64,000 nt of DNA from assembly GCF_031179145.1 (NCBI RefSeq), contig NZ_JAPSIB010000012.1:56046-120045 (forward strand), written 5' to 3'. The stretch's first letter is position 1. The number at the start of each line of letters is the position of its first letter. The translations under genes were made by a program, and so were the position numbers. A model generated the notes under the pieces. That model did no database searches. It was not told the DNA's origin and saw only the letters and a program-made list of their open reading frames with translations. Below are positions 38,993 through 48,468 of the stretch, piece after piece. This stretch comes from Brevibacterium sp. Lineage in GTDB: Bacteria; Actinomycetota; Actinomycetes; Actinomycetales; Brevibacteriaceae.

Positions 38993-40348
38993 TCACACGG
39001 GCCCTGAGCTGCCGGCGACATAGTCGCGCAGGGGAACGGAGCCGTCGGTGAAGGACGCGAGGATCTCCTCGGTGATCCGCCACCCCTCTTCCGCGGCGTC
39101 CCCGCGCACGGTCAACGTCGGGTCTCCATCGAGGATTCCGCGCAGGACGCTTCCGTACGCCGACAGCTCCGGTTCGGCTGTGTCCGTCTGCGCAGTCACC
39201 CGCGTCATTCCACGCGAGTCGAACGGCCCGCCCATATTCAGCTCGAGCAGAACCTGATCCTCTTCGAACTTCAGCCGCAGGATGTTCTCGGGCACATCCC
39301 CATCCCGCGGGAACTGCGGATACTCGTGCGGAGGCTGCCGGAACTTCACGGCGATCTCCTGCCGCGGCTTGCCGATCGCCTTTCCTGATCGCAGGGTCAC
39401 CGGGACCCCGTTCCATCGCCAGGTGTCGACCTCGAGCTTCACCTGGACGAAGGTCTCTGTCTCATTGGTGGGATCGACTCCCTCTTCGGCGATGTAGTCG
39501 GGCAGGCTCACACTGCCGACTGTCCCCGCCGTGTAGCGGCCGCGAACGATGGAGGCAGCGGGATCCTCGCCCCAGATCTTGGTCGCCCGAAGGATGTGGG
39601 TGGTCAGTGCGGGCAGCTCCACATGGTCGAAGCGCGCGGGAGGATCCATCATCATCAGCGCCATCACCTGGAGGAGATGCGACTGGATCATGTCACGAGT
39701 GGCACCGGTGGGGTCGTAGAACCCCGCTCGGCCCTCCAGTCCGAGGGTCTCGTCGAAGACGATCTCGATCGATTCGACGTGGTCCCGGTTGAGGAGCGGT
39801 TCGAAGATGCGGTTGGCGAAGCGCATGCCGAGGAAGTTGAGGACCGCCGGCATTCCGAGGAAGTGATCGACCCGGAAGATCTGGTCTTCCGGGAGCAGGC
39901 GGGAGGCGAGCAGATTGAGCTCCCGCGCCGACCCGAAGTCGGTGCCGATCGGCTTCTCCAGCGCCAGCAGCAGGCCCTGAGGAAGCTCGAGATCGGCCAG
40001 AACGTCCAGGGACTTGATGGTCACCGACGGCGGGAGCGCGAAGTACAGGCAGGTCTGTCCCTCGAGTGAGCCGAGCAGCTTCTCCATGTCGGCCTTCTTC
40101 GTCACGTCGCACTGCACGTACTTCGTCGTGTTCGTGACGTGGTCGACCGCGGGGCCGGCGGCATCGACGGAGGCGAACGCCTCGGCGACGGTCTGCGGCC
40201 AGGAGTCGTTCGCTCTCTGTGACGAGCCGATGACACTCACCCGTGTGTCGGGACGATCCGTCAGCAGGGTTCCGAGGCCGGGCAGCAGCAGTCGTGAGGT
40301 CAGATCCCCGGTCGCGCCGAGGATGACGAGGTTCGATATGGCTGTCAT
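38993..40348 (-). CDS. zwf: Divergent glucose-6-phosphate dehydrogenase
   Basis: 451 residues, shorter than the usual 480-510. The NADP site GATGDLTSRLLLPGL, RVDHFLG near residue 160 and the catalytic His in DMIQSHLLQV are present. The conserved lysine of the DHYLGKE motif, which binds the sugar phosphate, is replaced: here DHFLGMP. The gene is also outside the usual tkt-tal-zwf-opcA cluster. It may be a second isozyme with altered substrate. I start at the ATG 40348, which has TAGGGT six bases upstream, not the GTG two codons earlier. Confidence 0.82.
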   Translation of the reverse strand: MTAISNLVILGATGDLTSRLLLPGLGTLLTDRPDTRVSVIGSSQRANDSWPQTVAEAFASVDAAGPAVDHVTNTTKYVQCDVTKKADMEKLLGSLEGQTCLYFALPPSVTIKSLDVLADLELPQGLLLALEKPIGTDFGSARELNLLASRLLPEDQIFRVDHFLGMPAVLNFLGMRFANRIFEPLLNRDHVESIEIVFDETLGLEGRAGFYDPTGATRDMIQSHLLQVMALMMMDPPARFDHVELPALTTHILRATKIWGEDPAASIVRGRYTAGTVGSVSLPDYIAEEGVDPTNETETFVQVKLEVDTWRWNGVPVTLRSGKAIGKPRQEIAVKFRQPPHEYPQFPRDGDVPENILRLKFEEDQVLLELNMGGPFDSRGMTRVTAQTDTAEPELSAYGSVLRGILDGDPTLTVRGDAAEEGWRITEEILASFTDGSVPLRDYVAGSSGPV

Positions 40349-40354
40349 GGGCAC

Positions 40355-40360
40355 ACCCTA
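40355..40360 (-). promoter_or_regulatory. -10 element of zwf (leaderless)
   Basis: TAGGGT on the minus strand, six bases before the ATG at 40348, with TCGAAA 17 bases further upstream as a possible -35. Confidence 0.5.
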
Positions 40361-40479
40361 CAAGGGAAGAATTTCGATTTCGAGGGGACCGGGCCACCCG
40401 CCGGTGCCTCGGTGAACCGGCCGCGCGCCCACGGAATCGGACGCGGGGTCCCTCCCTTCGCCAGTGTCACCACATCTGT

Positions 40480-40485
40480 TAGATT
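40480..40485 (+). promoter_or_regulatory. -10 element of the GH15 gene (leaderless)
   Basis: TAGATT, six bases before the ATG at 40492. Confidence 0.5.
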
Positions 40486-40491
40486 CGACGG

Positions 40492-42501
40492 ATGGGAGAC
40501 CGATGCACCGAAAGCACTCCGCTCGAAGACTATGCCCTCCTCTCGGATCTGCGGACCGGGCCTCTGCTGTCCCGGGACGGAAGCGTCGACTGGCTCTGCC
40601 TGCCGAGGTTCGACTCCCCGGCCGTGTTCTCCGCCCTGCTCGGCACTGAAGACGACGGACGCTGGCTGCTGCGCGCCGTCGACGGCGAAGTCGTCTCGCG
40701 CCGGTACCTCGATCGCACGTTCGTCGTCGAGACGGTGTGGCAGACACCGACCGGTCGGCTCCAGGTTCTCGACTTCCTTCCCCTCAGCGGCGAGAACTCG
40801 GACCTCATCCGCAGCGTCAAGTGCCTCGAGGGCACGGTCTCGGTCGAGCACGATCTGCGGATTCGCTTCGACTACAACCGGGCCAAACCCTGGACTCGCA
40901 AGGTCCGCCTCGACGACTCCGGGAGATCGGGCCTGCTGTCGGTCTCCGGACCCAACGCCCTGCTCCTCACCGGTCCCGAACTGCACCCGGACAGAGCCTG
41001 GCAGGAACGCCACAACTGCGCCGACCCCTCGGACGCCGACTGCGCAAGCGACGCCTATCCCGACGATGACGGCAGCTCCGACCTCGACGACGCGGCCGTC
41101 GACGGCGGGCCGTCCGACAACCCGCACGTTCGCACCGACCAGGACGAGCAGGGCCGCCCCGACTCCTTCCAAGGAGCCGTCCCCGATCGTCTGATCGGAG
41201 CGTTCGAACTCGGCGCCGGCGAGTCCCTCGACTGGGTGCTGACCTGGCATCCGTCCTACCACCAGCTCCCGGAACCCGCCGAGCCTCGCCGGGCCCTCGA
41301 CCAGACCATCGGGTACTGGCAGAACTGGTCGGAGAAGGTCGAGGTCCGGCACAAGCACGACGGTCTCGTCCTGCGGTCACTGCTGGTGCTGCGGGCCCTG
41401 ACCAACAGTGCGACCGGGGGAATCGTCGCCGCGCCCACCACCTCGCTGCCGGAGGAGTTCGGCGGCGAGCGGAACTGGGACTACCGGTTCACCTGGCTGC
41501 GTGACGCTTCGCTGACGATCGACACCTTGATCTCACATGGGTTCACGGACGGGGCTCTGCACTGGCGCAACTGGCTGCTGCGCGCAGTGGCGGGCGACCC
41601 CGACGATGTGCAGATCATGTACGGCGTCGCCGGTGAACGCCAGCTTCCCGAACACGAGCTGGACCACCTCGGCGGCTATGCCGGTTCCCGGCCGGTGCGC
41701 ATCGGAAACGGCGCACATCGCCAGTATCAGGCCGACGTGGTCGGTGAGGTGATGATCGCACTCGCGGCGCTGCGCGACGCCGGCAAGAAGGAGGACGAGT
41801 ACTCGTGGGCTCTGCAGAAGAACCTGCTGACCTTCCTCGAGCACAACTTCAACCGGAAGGGCCATGGGATCTGGGAGATGCGCGGCAAAGCCGACTTCTT
41901 CACCCATGGCCGGGCGATGATGTTCGCCGCATTCGATCAAGGTGTGCGCGCGGTCGAGGAGCACGGGCTGCCGGGACCGGTGCGGAAATGGCGGGAGCTG
42001 CGCACCCGTCTGCGCGATGAGATCTTCGACCACGGCTTCGACCCCGATCTCAACTCCTTCACACAGACCTACTCCAATCAGGAGGCCGACGCCTCACTCC
42101 TGCAGCTGCCCTTCACCGGACTCGTCAGGCCCGACGATCCAGCGATGCTCGGAACCGTGGCCACGATCGAACAGGACCTGGTCGACAGCGCCGGAATGGT
42201 CCGCCGGTATCGGACCGAATCAGGCCTCGACGGTCTCCCCGGACATGAGTACTCCTTCCTCATGTGCACGTTCTGGCTGATCGAGCAGTACGCTCTCTCC
42301 GGCCGTCAGGCGGAGGCCGAGGCGCTCCTCGATCGGACCGCCGGCTACGCCACCGACCTCGGTCTTCTCTCCGAGGAGTACGACGAGGCAGGTGGTCGAT
42401 TGGCCGGCAACTTCCCACAGGCCTTCAGCCATCTGGGCCTGATCCGGGCGGTCGACGCCGTCACCGGCATCGACCGGTGCCCCAAGACGGCACAGGATTG
42501 A
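40492..42501 (+). CDS. GH15-family hydrolase (trehalase/glucoamylase-like)
   Basis: 669 residues. N-terminal beta domain (LLSRDGSVDWLCLPRFDSP) and an (alpha/alpha)6 barrel with GGIVAAPTTSLPEEFGGERN, WDYRFTWLRDASLTI and LLSEEYDEAGGRLAGNFPQ containing the catalytic bases. The set resembles mycobacterial GH15 trehalase and the GH15 half of the OtsB fusion at 23.6 kb. A strongly acidic insert (about residues 180-225, rich in Asp and Ser) interrupts the beta domain. Probably cytoplasmic, no signal peptide. Trehalose is the best substrate guess given the neighbourhood. Confidence 0.87.
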   Translation: MGDRCTESTPLEDYALLSDLRTGPLLSRDGSVDWLCLPRFDSPAVFSALLGTEDDGRWLLRAVDGEVVSRRYLDRTFVVETVWQTPTGRLQVLDFLPLSGENSDLIRSVKCLEGTVSVEHDLRIRFDYNRAKPWTRKVRLDDSGRSGLLSVSGPNALLLTGPELHPDRAWQERHNCADPSDADCASDAYPDDDGSSDLDDAAVDGGPSDNPHVRTDQDEQGRPDSFQGAVPDRLIGAFELGAGESLDWVLTWHPSYHQLPEPAEPRRALDQTIGYWQNWSEKVEVRHKHDGLVLRSLLVLRALTNSATGGIVAAPTTSLPEEFGGERNWDYRFTWLRDASLTIDTLISHGFTDGALHWRNWLLRAVAGDPDDVQIMYGVAGERQLPEHELDHLGGYAGSRPVRIGNGAHRQYQADVVGEVMIALAALRDAGKKEDEYSWALQKNLLTFLEHNFNRKGHGIWEMRGKADFFTHGRAMMFAAFDQGVRAVEEHGLPGPVRKWRELRTRLRDEIFDHGFDPDLNSFTQTYSNQEADASLLQLPFTGLVRPDDPAMLGTVATIEQDLVDSAGMVRRYRTESGLDGLPGHEYSFLMCTFWLIEQYALSGRQAEAEALLDRTAGYATDLGLLSEEYDEAGGRLAGNFPQAFSHLGLIRAVDAVTGIDRCPKTAQD

Positions 42502-42531
42502 GCCGCCGGGAACCGACCGAATCGCACTCCC

Positions 42532-43926
42532 TCATCCCTGCGGAGCGTGCGACGTTGTTCGGTTGGATGAGCCGCGCCGCCTCGGGGAAACTGACCGCGC
42601 GCGACGAGGAGTGAGCACGAACCGCCCCAGCAGCAGGGCCAGACCGACTCCGACGAGCACCAGCGCGGTCGGCCAAGCGGCGCCGCTCATGACCAGCACG
42701 GGCAGCAGGGCGATGGTGGCGATGTCGACGAAGCCGATCGGGACGTAGGCGATCCCGTAGTAGTCGAGCGTCTTCGACTTCATGTTCGGGTCAACGATCC
42801 GCAGCAGGGCGATGCCCATGGCCACGGTTCCCGTGTTCCAGCCCCAGAGGAAGAGCGACTGCTCGACGGGGTGATCGGAGAATCCGCGCTTGGCGACGAA
42901 GAAGTAGAAGGCAAGGACGACCAGTGCCCCGAAGGCAAGCAGCAGAGCCAGCGGAGCAGCGTAGTCGACGACGACGGCGGGGTCGATCGCTGCGATGCCG
43001 AAGGCGACGAGGAGGTCGGTCGCCGATCCGGACGTCCGTTCGATGAGCCTCGGGTCGAAGTTCTGCCACACCCGCAGGGCTCTGAGCAGGAAGAGGACTG
43101 CGAAGCCGATGAGGAATGACACAGAGAACGTGGGAATGCTCAGCCCGCCCAGCCACTCTCCCAGCCTCGTCGCGACCAAGGCGGAGACGCCGCCGATCCC
43201 GATGACGAGTCCGGCGTGGTAGATGAGCGGGTCGATCGACATCGACGACACGGGAGCGTCTCCCACCGACTCACGCCGCTCTTCGGGGACGATCCCGGTC
43301 CGCATCGGGGTGGGCAGGTCGGCGAAGCTGCGCAGGTATGCGGTCCCGCCGCGCTGCGATTCGAGTTTGATCAGCAGGATGCCTCCGATCACGGAGACGA
43401 CGATCCCGAGCGTGGCCGCCGTCATGCCCAGGGACTGCGCGGCCGGCCATTGGTCGCCGAAGACCTCGGCCAAGGCCGCCGCGGTGCCGTGTCCTCCCAT
43501 GAACCCGGCGGCCAGCATCAGCCCGAATCCGTCGGGGATGTCGAGGTTGACGAAGATCAGAGCGATGACGGACAGGGAGAAGAGGAGTCCGAGACCCCAT
43601 TGCAGGAGCACGATCGATTGGGACAGCGCCCATGTCGTGGCGACGTGCTTGGCGGCCTTCGCGAAGCCGTCGAGCTGCGAGGTGAATGGCAATGCGGCGA
43701 AGACAATGGCGATGAGGATGCCCGAGTACCCGCTCAGGCTCTCCGAGAAGGGGATCCACCCCAGACCGTTGGGCCCGAACACCAGGCCGAGGATCCCGGC
43801 GATGAGACTCGCGGGGAGGAACAGTGCCTGGAGGGCGCGGACCTTCGCCCGCAGCAGCGTTCCGATCAGCAGCAGAAGACTGATGAAACCCAGATCCGTG
43901 AAGACATCGCCTGCGCTCACAACCAC
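42532..43926 (-). CDS. GltS-like sodium:dicarboxylate (glutamate) symporter
   Basis: 464 residues, about 11-12 helices in two inverted halves. GFMGGHGTAAALAEVFG is the glycine-rich re-entrant loop of GltS, and FLWGWNTGTVAMGIALLRI the matching loop of the second half. The cytoplasmic tail is basic (RRARSVSPRRRGSSNR). It should import glutamate or a related acid with sodium. GTG start; a second GTG two codons on (43920) has AGAGG better spaced. Convergent with the GH15 gene. Confidence 0.83.
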   Translation of the reverse strand: MVVSAGDVFTDLGFISLLLLIGTLLRAKVRALQALFLPASLIAGILGLVFGPNGLGWIPFSESLSGYSGILIAIVFAALPFTSQLDGFAKAAKHVATTWALSQSIVLLQWGLGLLFSLSVIALIFVNLDIPDGFGLMLAAGFMGGHGTAAALAEVFGDQWPAAQSLGMTAATLGIVVSVIGGILLIKLESQRGGTAYLRSFADLPTPMRTGIVPEERRESVGDAPVSSMSIDPLIYHAGLVIGIGGVSALVATRLGEWLGGLSIPTFSVSFLIGFAVLFLLRALRVWQNFDPRLIERTSGSATDLLVAFGIAAIDPAVVVDYAAPLALLLAFGALVVLAFYFFVAKRGFSDHPVEQSLFLWGWNTGTVAMGIALLRIVDPNMKSKTLDYYGIAYVPIGFVDIATIALLPVLVMSGAAWPTALVLVGVGLALLLGRFVLTPRRARSVSPRRRGSSNRTTSHAPQG

Positions 43927-44071
43927 CTCTTATCTTCGCATCGCGTTCATGCTCGGCGAACTCCGCCGGCAGGGCGCGGTCCGTCCGCAGGGCCCAGGAC
44001 ATACTACCGGCCACAGCGACCGACGGTGCCTTTCCCCCTGCAGGTGGATGTGGTCGGCCGCCGCCACTGTC

Positions 44072-44077
44072 TAAGCT
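44072..44077 (+). promoter_or_regulatory. -10 element of the kinase-regulator operon (leaderless)
   Basis: TAAGCT, six bases before the ATG at 44084. The -35 position is poor. Confidence 0.5.
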
Positions 44078-44083
44078 GATGGG

Positions 44084-45592
44084 ATGGCAGAGAACACGGC
44101 AGCCTCGAGCTCCCTCCTGGAACAGGCTCAGGACCCGGCCATCCCCACCGAAGACGAGCGCCGCGTCCACCGCAGCGACTGGTACCTGACGTTCGGCCTC
44201 GCCCTGTCCTCGGTGGTCTTCGCCGTCCTCTACTTCACTGCCGGCAACTGGCCGTTCGAAGCTCCCCTGTGGGTCACGTGCCTCACCTCCGTCCTCATCT
44301 CACTGCCGCTGCTCTGCCGCCGCCGCTTCCCGAGCCTGGTGGCCTGGATCCAGTCGATCATCTACGGCATCGCGATGATCTTCAGCGCGATGGAGCCCGG
44401 CGTCTCCCAGATCATCGTGTTCATGGGCATCTACTCGATCGGCGCCTGGCAGATCGACCGTCGAGCCGCCTTCGTCTCCCGCGTCTTCCTCTACATCGCG
44501 ATGTTCGTCCTGTTCATCATCGGAATGGTCATCCAGTTCAACGACACGGACACGATGACCGTCCTGCAGTACGCCGCCAGCGTCGGCGTCGCGTTCCTCA
44601 TCAACATCGCGTTCTTCGGCGGCGCGTGGATCTTCGGTGACCGGGCGTGGAATCAGCGGCGGCTCGTCAACGACCTGAGACGGGCCAACGAGGAAGTTCA
44701 CGCGCAGGAGCGCCAGCTCGCTCAACAGGCCCTCGACCTCGAGCGGGTCCGCATCGCCCGTGAGCTCCACGACGGCGTCGCCCACCACATCGCCGGAGTC
44801 GGGATCCACGCGGCCGCCGCCCGGAGGAGCCTGGAGAAGAACCCTGCGAAGGCCGGCGAGTCCCTCAAGATCATCGAGAACTCGACCCGGCAGACCATCG
44901 ACGAGCTCCGCACCCTCGTCTACACCCTGCGCGAGCCGGGCACCGGCGACGCGGAGCCGAGCGAAGATCCGACCACGCCCGGCGATCCCAGTGGCCCCGC
45001 GTCCGGCGGTGACTCCCCGAGCGGCAAGGACTCCGCTTCCAGGGGTGACTCGGCGAGCGCGAGCGTCTCCGCGATGGGGCAGCGCGGTGACGCACACCGG
45101 GTCCCCTGCCTCGGCGACCTTCCCGAACTCATCGCCGCCGCACAAGCGACCGGCCGGACGGTCGAGCTGACCACGATCGGTGAACCTCGCTGTCTGTCAC
45201 CGGTCACGGAAACCTCGATCTTCCGCATCGTGCAGGAATCGCTGACCAACAGCCAGCGGTACGCGGACCCGCACGCCGAGGTCCAGGTGCGGCTGCGCTA
45301 CGGAGACCGGGCGGTCGAGGTCGAGATCAGCGACTCCGGCTCAGCCGGGAGAGCGCAGCCGTCGAAGGGAACCGGCATGGGCATCATCGGAATGCGTGAG
45401 CGCATCACCGCGCTTGACGGCACTCTGCGCGCGGGTCCGAAATCGCGCGGCGGCTGGCTGGTCAGTGCGAGCATCCCCTACCCCCGCGTGAGCGCCGAGG
45501 TGAACGCCGGCAGCCCTTCACCCGCCGCATCCGCGTCCGCCGCCCCCTCCACCACCAACCCGACGAATCGAACCGAAGGACACCAACCATGA
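44084..45592 (+). CDS. NarL-type sensor histidine kinase
   Basis: 502 residues. Five or so membrane helices (about residues 33-185) with short loops, a HisKA_3 dimerisation domain (phosphoacceptor in ARELHDGVAHHIAGVG) and a DesK/NarX-type ATPase domain (RIVQESLTNSQRYA; GTGMGIIGMRER). A low-complexity Ser/Gly/Asp insert near residues 285-330 splits the two. The C-terminus is also disordered. The stop overlaps the regulator start (ATGA). Short loops suggest it senses the membrane itself or a partner transporter such as the ABC exporter downstream. Confidence 0.9.
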   Translation: MAENTAASSSLLEQAQDPAIPTEDERRVHRSDWYLTFGLALSSVVFAVLYFTAGNWPFEAPLWVTCLTSVLISLPLLCRRRFPSLVAWIQSIIYGIAMIFSAMEPGVSQIIVFMGIYSIGAWQIDRRAAFVSRVFLYIAMFVLFIIGMVIQFNDTDTMTVLQYAASVGVAFLINIAFFGGAWIFGDRAWNQRRLVNDLRRANEEVHAQERQLAQQALDLERVRIARELHDGVAHHIAGVGIHAAAARRSLEKNPAKAGESLKIIENSTRQTIDELRTLVYTLREPGTGDAEPSEDPTTPGDPSGPASGGDSPSGKDSASRGDSASASVSAMGQRGDAHRVPCLGDLPELIAAAQATGRTVELTTIGEPRCLSPVTETSIFRIVQESLTNSQRYADPHAEVQVRLRYGDRAVEVEISDSGSAGRAQPSKGTGMGIIGMRERITALDGTLRAGPKSRGGWLVSASIPYPRVSAEVNAGSPSPAASASAAPSTTNPTNRTEGHQP

Positions 45593-46287
45593 TCCGAGTC
45601 CTCCTCGTCGACGACCAGTCCATGGTCCGCACCGGCTTCCGCACAATTCTCGAAAGCGAGGACGGCATCGCCGTCGTCGGCGAGGCCGAGAACGGGCAGC
45701 AGGCGATCGACCAGGCGCTCGCGCTCTCCCCCGACGTCATCTGCATGGATGTCCAGATGCCCGTCATGGATGGGCTCGTCGCCACGGCCGAGATCGTGCG
45801 CCGCGGCGCCGCCGGGGCCGTTCTCATGCTCACGACCTTCGACCGCGACGACTTCCTGTTCCGCGCCCTGTCCGCCGGAGCCGGCGGCTTTCTCCTCAAG
45901 ACCGCCGAGGCGGAACAGCTCATCGCCGCGGTCACGGCCCTGGCCAACGGAGACGGTCTGCTGTCCCCCGAGGTGACGAAGAGGGTGATCGAACGATCCG
46001 TTCGGACGCCCGAGGCCGCGGCGCCGCCGGATCCGAAGTTCGACCTGCTCACCGACCGTGAGGTCGAGGTCCTCCACCTCGTGGCCTCGGGTCTGAGCAA
46101 CTCGGAGATCGCGACGGAGCTCTTCCTGGGCGAGGCGACCGTGAAGACTCATGTGTCGAACCTGCTCACCAAGCTCGAGATTCGCGACCGCACCCATGCC
46201 GTGATCTGGGCGTACGAGAATGGAATCGTCAGGCCTCAGGCGCAGGACGCCGACTCGAGCCCGTCGAAGACGCGCGCGAGGCGCTGA
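45589..46287 (+). CDS. NarL/LuxR-type response regulator
   Basis: 232 residues: receiver domain (phosphoacceptor in ICMDVQMPVMDG, Lys in LLKTAEAEQL) and LuxR-type helix-turn-helix (LTDREVEVLHLVASGLSNSEIATELFLGEATVKTHVSNLL). Partner of the overlapping kinase. The downstream ABC exporter genes are the obvious targets, though they have their own -10 element. Shine-Dalgarno GAAGGA, translationally coupled. Confidence 0.92.
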   Translation: MIRVLLVDDQSMVRTGFRTILESEDGIAVVGEAENGQQAIDQALALSPDVICMDVQMPVMDGLVATAEIVRRGAAGAVLMLTTFDRDDFLFRALSAGAGGFLLKTAEAEQLIAAVTALANGDGLLSPEVTKRVIERSVRTPEAAAPPDPKFDLLTDREVEVLHLVASGLSNSEIATELFLGEATVKTHVSNLLTKLEIRDRTHAVIWAYENGIVRPQAQDADSSPSKTRARR

Positions 46288-46350
46288 CTCGTCCGCACTG
46301 CTGAGGTCGAAATAGGCCGTGCGGCTGAGGCGTTCCCATCGGCCCGCGCA

Positions 46351-46356
46351 TAGCGT
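46351..46356 (+). promoter_or_regulatory. -10 element of the ABC exporter operon (leaderless)
   Basis: TAGCGT, six bases before the ATG at 46363. No good -35, which fits dependence on the response regulator next door. Confidence 0.5.
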
Positions 46357-46362
46357 GGATGC

Positions 46363-47250
46363 ATGATCACCCTGGACAGCATCACACGCAGCTTCGGCTC
46401 AACGACGGTCCTGCACGACCTCAGCTTCACGATCGGCGCGGGCCGGATGACAGGGTTCGTCGGCTCCAACGGCTCGGGCAAGACGACGACGATGCGGATC
46501 ATCCTCGGCGTCCTCGCCGCGGACTCGGGGCGCATCACCGTCGACGGCCACGACATCACGCCCGCGCACCGCAGCGCGATCGGCTACATGCCCGAGGAAC
46601 GCGGCCTCTACCCCAAGATGCCGATCATCGATCAGCTCATCTACCTCGCCCGCTTCCACGGGCTCAGCCGCACCACGGCGCGCAGGCGCGGACTCGAGCT
46701 GCTCGAGCGGCTCGACTTGAACGGCGAACCGACCGACACCCTGGAATCAGTCAGCCTCGGCAACCAGCAGAAGGTCCAGATCGCGGCGGCCCTCATCCAT
46801 GAGCCGCAGGCCCTCGTCCTCGACGAGCCGTTCTCCGGCCTCGACCCCGCTGCGGTCGAACGCACCCTCGACGTTCTCAAGGGGGTTGCCGCGACCGGTG
46901 CCCCGGTTCTCTTCTCCAGTCATCAGCTCGACCTGGTCGAACGCCTCGTCGACGACCTCGTCATCATCAACCGCGGTCGGCTCGTCGCCACCGGCACCAC
47001 CGACGAACTCCGCCGCCTGCGGAGCCGACCGGAGTGGACCGTGGAGGGCCATGCCGATATGGCCTGGGTGCGGACCGTCCCCGACGTCGACGTCATCGAG
47101 CTCGACGGCAGCTGGGTGCGCTTCGCCGCCGCGGGCTCCGACGCCGCCGAGGCGGTGCTGCGTGAGGCTCTGACCCGCGGATCCGTCTCCTCCTTCGCTC
47201 CCCATCACCTCCCCCTCAACCGTCTCTTCCAGGAGGTCACGCAGTCATGA
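46363..47250 (+). CDS. ABC exporter ATP-binding subunit (NatA-like)
   Basis: 295 residues. Walker A GSNGSGKTTTMR, signature SVSLGNQQKVQ, Walker B ALVLDEPFSGLDP and the switch His in SSHQLDLVERL. The C-terminal domain is that of drug/sodium exporters with a DUF4162-like tail. It overlaps the permease gene by four bases. Substrate unknown. Confidence 0.92.
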   Translation: MITLDSITRSFGSTTVLHDLSFTIGAGRMTGFVGSNGSGKTTTMRIILGVLAADSGRITVDGHDITPAHRSAIGYMPEERGLYPKMPIIDQLIYLARFHGLSRTTARRRGLELLERLDLNGEPTDTLESVSLGNQQKVQIAAALIHEPQALVLDEPFSGLDPAAVERTLDVLKGVAATGAPVLFSSHQLDLVERLVDDLVIINRGRLVATGTTDELRRLRSRPEWTVEGHADMAWVRTVPDVDVIELDGSWVRFAAAGSDAAEAVLREALTRGSVSSFAPHHLPLNRLFQEVTQS

Positions 47251-48398
47251 CCGCGCAGACGAAACAGACCCCGGCCACGCAGCCGAACCCCACGATGACC
47301 GTAGCCCGCGCCGGCCTCATGGCGGCAATGGGTCTTGTCATCGAACGGGAGATCATGGTGCGCCTGAGATCGAAGGCCTTCATGATCTCGACGATCCTGA
47401 GCATCGTCCTCTTCGGCGCCCTCGTCGCCTTCTCCGGGACGCTTCCCTCCCTGTTCTCCTCGACGGACAAGGTGGCGGTCACCTCGGCGGGCACACAAGC
47501 GGTCGAGGGCATCGACGATGTCGAACCCGTCGACGTCGGCAGCGTCGCCGAGGCGAAAGAGCTGGTGAGAAGCGACAAGGTCGCGGCAGCGGTCGTCGAT
47601 GACTCCGAGTCGCCCGTCGGCCTGAGAGTCATCGCCCAGCGCTCGGCACCGGATTCGATCGTCAGCGCACTCAGCCAGGTGCCGACCGTCGAGATCCTCG
47701 ATCCCGATGCGCCCGACCCGGGCCTGACCTCGCTGATGGGCCTGGGCCTGGGGCTGGTGTTCTTCATGTCGGCGGTGACCTTCGGCTCGACGATCGCCTC
47801 GTCCGTGGTGGAGGAGAAGCAGTCCCGGATCGTCGAGATCCTGCTCGCGTCCACCTCCGCGCGCGCCCTGATGTTCGGCAAGGTCATCGCCTGCACGGTC
47901 CTCGCCTTCGGCCAGATCGCTCTCACCGCCGTCGCCGTCCTCGTCGGGGCCGCGATCAGCGGAAACGACCTCGTACTCGGGAAGATCGCTGAGCCGATCG
48001 CCTGGTTCGTCCCGCTCTTCGTCATCGGCTTCGTCATGGTCGCGGCACTCTACGCGGCTGCCGCGTCGATGGTCTCGCGCACCGAGGATCTGGGATCGAC
48101 GGCCACGCCGATCATGATGACGATCTTCCTGCCCTACATGGCGGTCATCATGTTCTCCGACAACGAATCGGTGATGGCGGTGATGTCCTACATTCCGTTC
48201 TCGGCCGCGGTCGCGGTCCCGATGCGAGTCTTCCTCGGCACGATCGAATGGTGGGAGCCGCTGGTGTCCCTGCTCATCCTCGCCGTCACCACTCTGGGCG
48301 CCCTGCTGCTCGCCACCCGGATCTTCGAACGCTCCATCCTGCGGTCGGGGCCGAAGCTGTCGTGGAAGCAGGCCCTGACCGGGGGTGGTTTAGGGTAA
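47247..48398 (+). CDS. ABC-2 exporter permease (NatB-like)
   Basis: 383 residues with the NatB plan: one N-terminal helix (MISTILSIVLFGALVAFSG), a large extracytoplasmic domain, then five or six helices after VVEEKQSRIVEILLAS, the coupling-helix motif of this family. With the ATPase it forms an exporter, probably of sodium, lipid or peptide. GGAGGT precedes the start. Its stop codon overlaps a TAGGGT hexamer used by the next small ORF. Confidence 0.9.
   Translation: MTAQTKQTPATQPNPTMTVARAGLMAAMGLVIEREIMVRLRSKAFMISTILSIVLFGALVAFSGTLPSLFSSTDKVAVTSAGTQAVEGIDDVEPVDVGSVAEAKELVRSDKVAAAVVDDSESPVGLRVIAQRSAPDSIVSALSQVPTVEILDPDAPDPGLTSLMGLGLGLVFFMSAVTFGSTIASSVVEEKQSRIVEILLASTSARALMFGKVIACTVLAFGQIALTAVAVLVGAAISGNDLVLGKIAEPIAWFVPLFVIGFVMVAALYAAAASMVSRTEDLGSTATPIMMTIFLPYMAVIMFSDNESVMAVMSYIPFSAAVAVPMRVFLGTIEWWEPLVSLLILAVTTLGALLLATRIFERSILRSGPKLSWKQALTGGGLG
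48391..48396 (+). promoter_or_regulatory. -10 element of the 21-residue ORF (leaderless)
   Basis: TAGGGT, ending inside the stop codon of the permease gene and six bases before the ATG at 48403. No clear -35. Confidence 0.4.
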
Positions 48399-48402
48399 TG
48401 GC

Positions 48403-48468
48403 ATGCATCCCCTGACACTTCCCCTGGCGACACTCATCTACGCGATGCTCCGAGGTGACCGAGCATGA
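48403..48468 (+). CDS. 21-residue ORF upstream of and coupled to the CPBP protease
   Basis: ATG to TGA codes for MHPLTLPLATLIYAMLRGDRA: a hydrophobic core with a basic end. The TGA overlaps the protease ATG (ATGA), the same coupling used elsewhere in this window. A TAGGGT hexamer lies exactly six bases before this ATG, as in the other leaderless genes here. It could be a leader peptide that only controls protease translation, or a short membrane peptide. It is too short for usual gene callers. No family known to me. Confidence 0.5.
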   Translation: MHPLTLPLATLIYAMLRGDRA

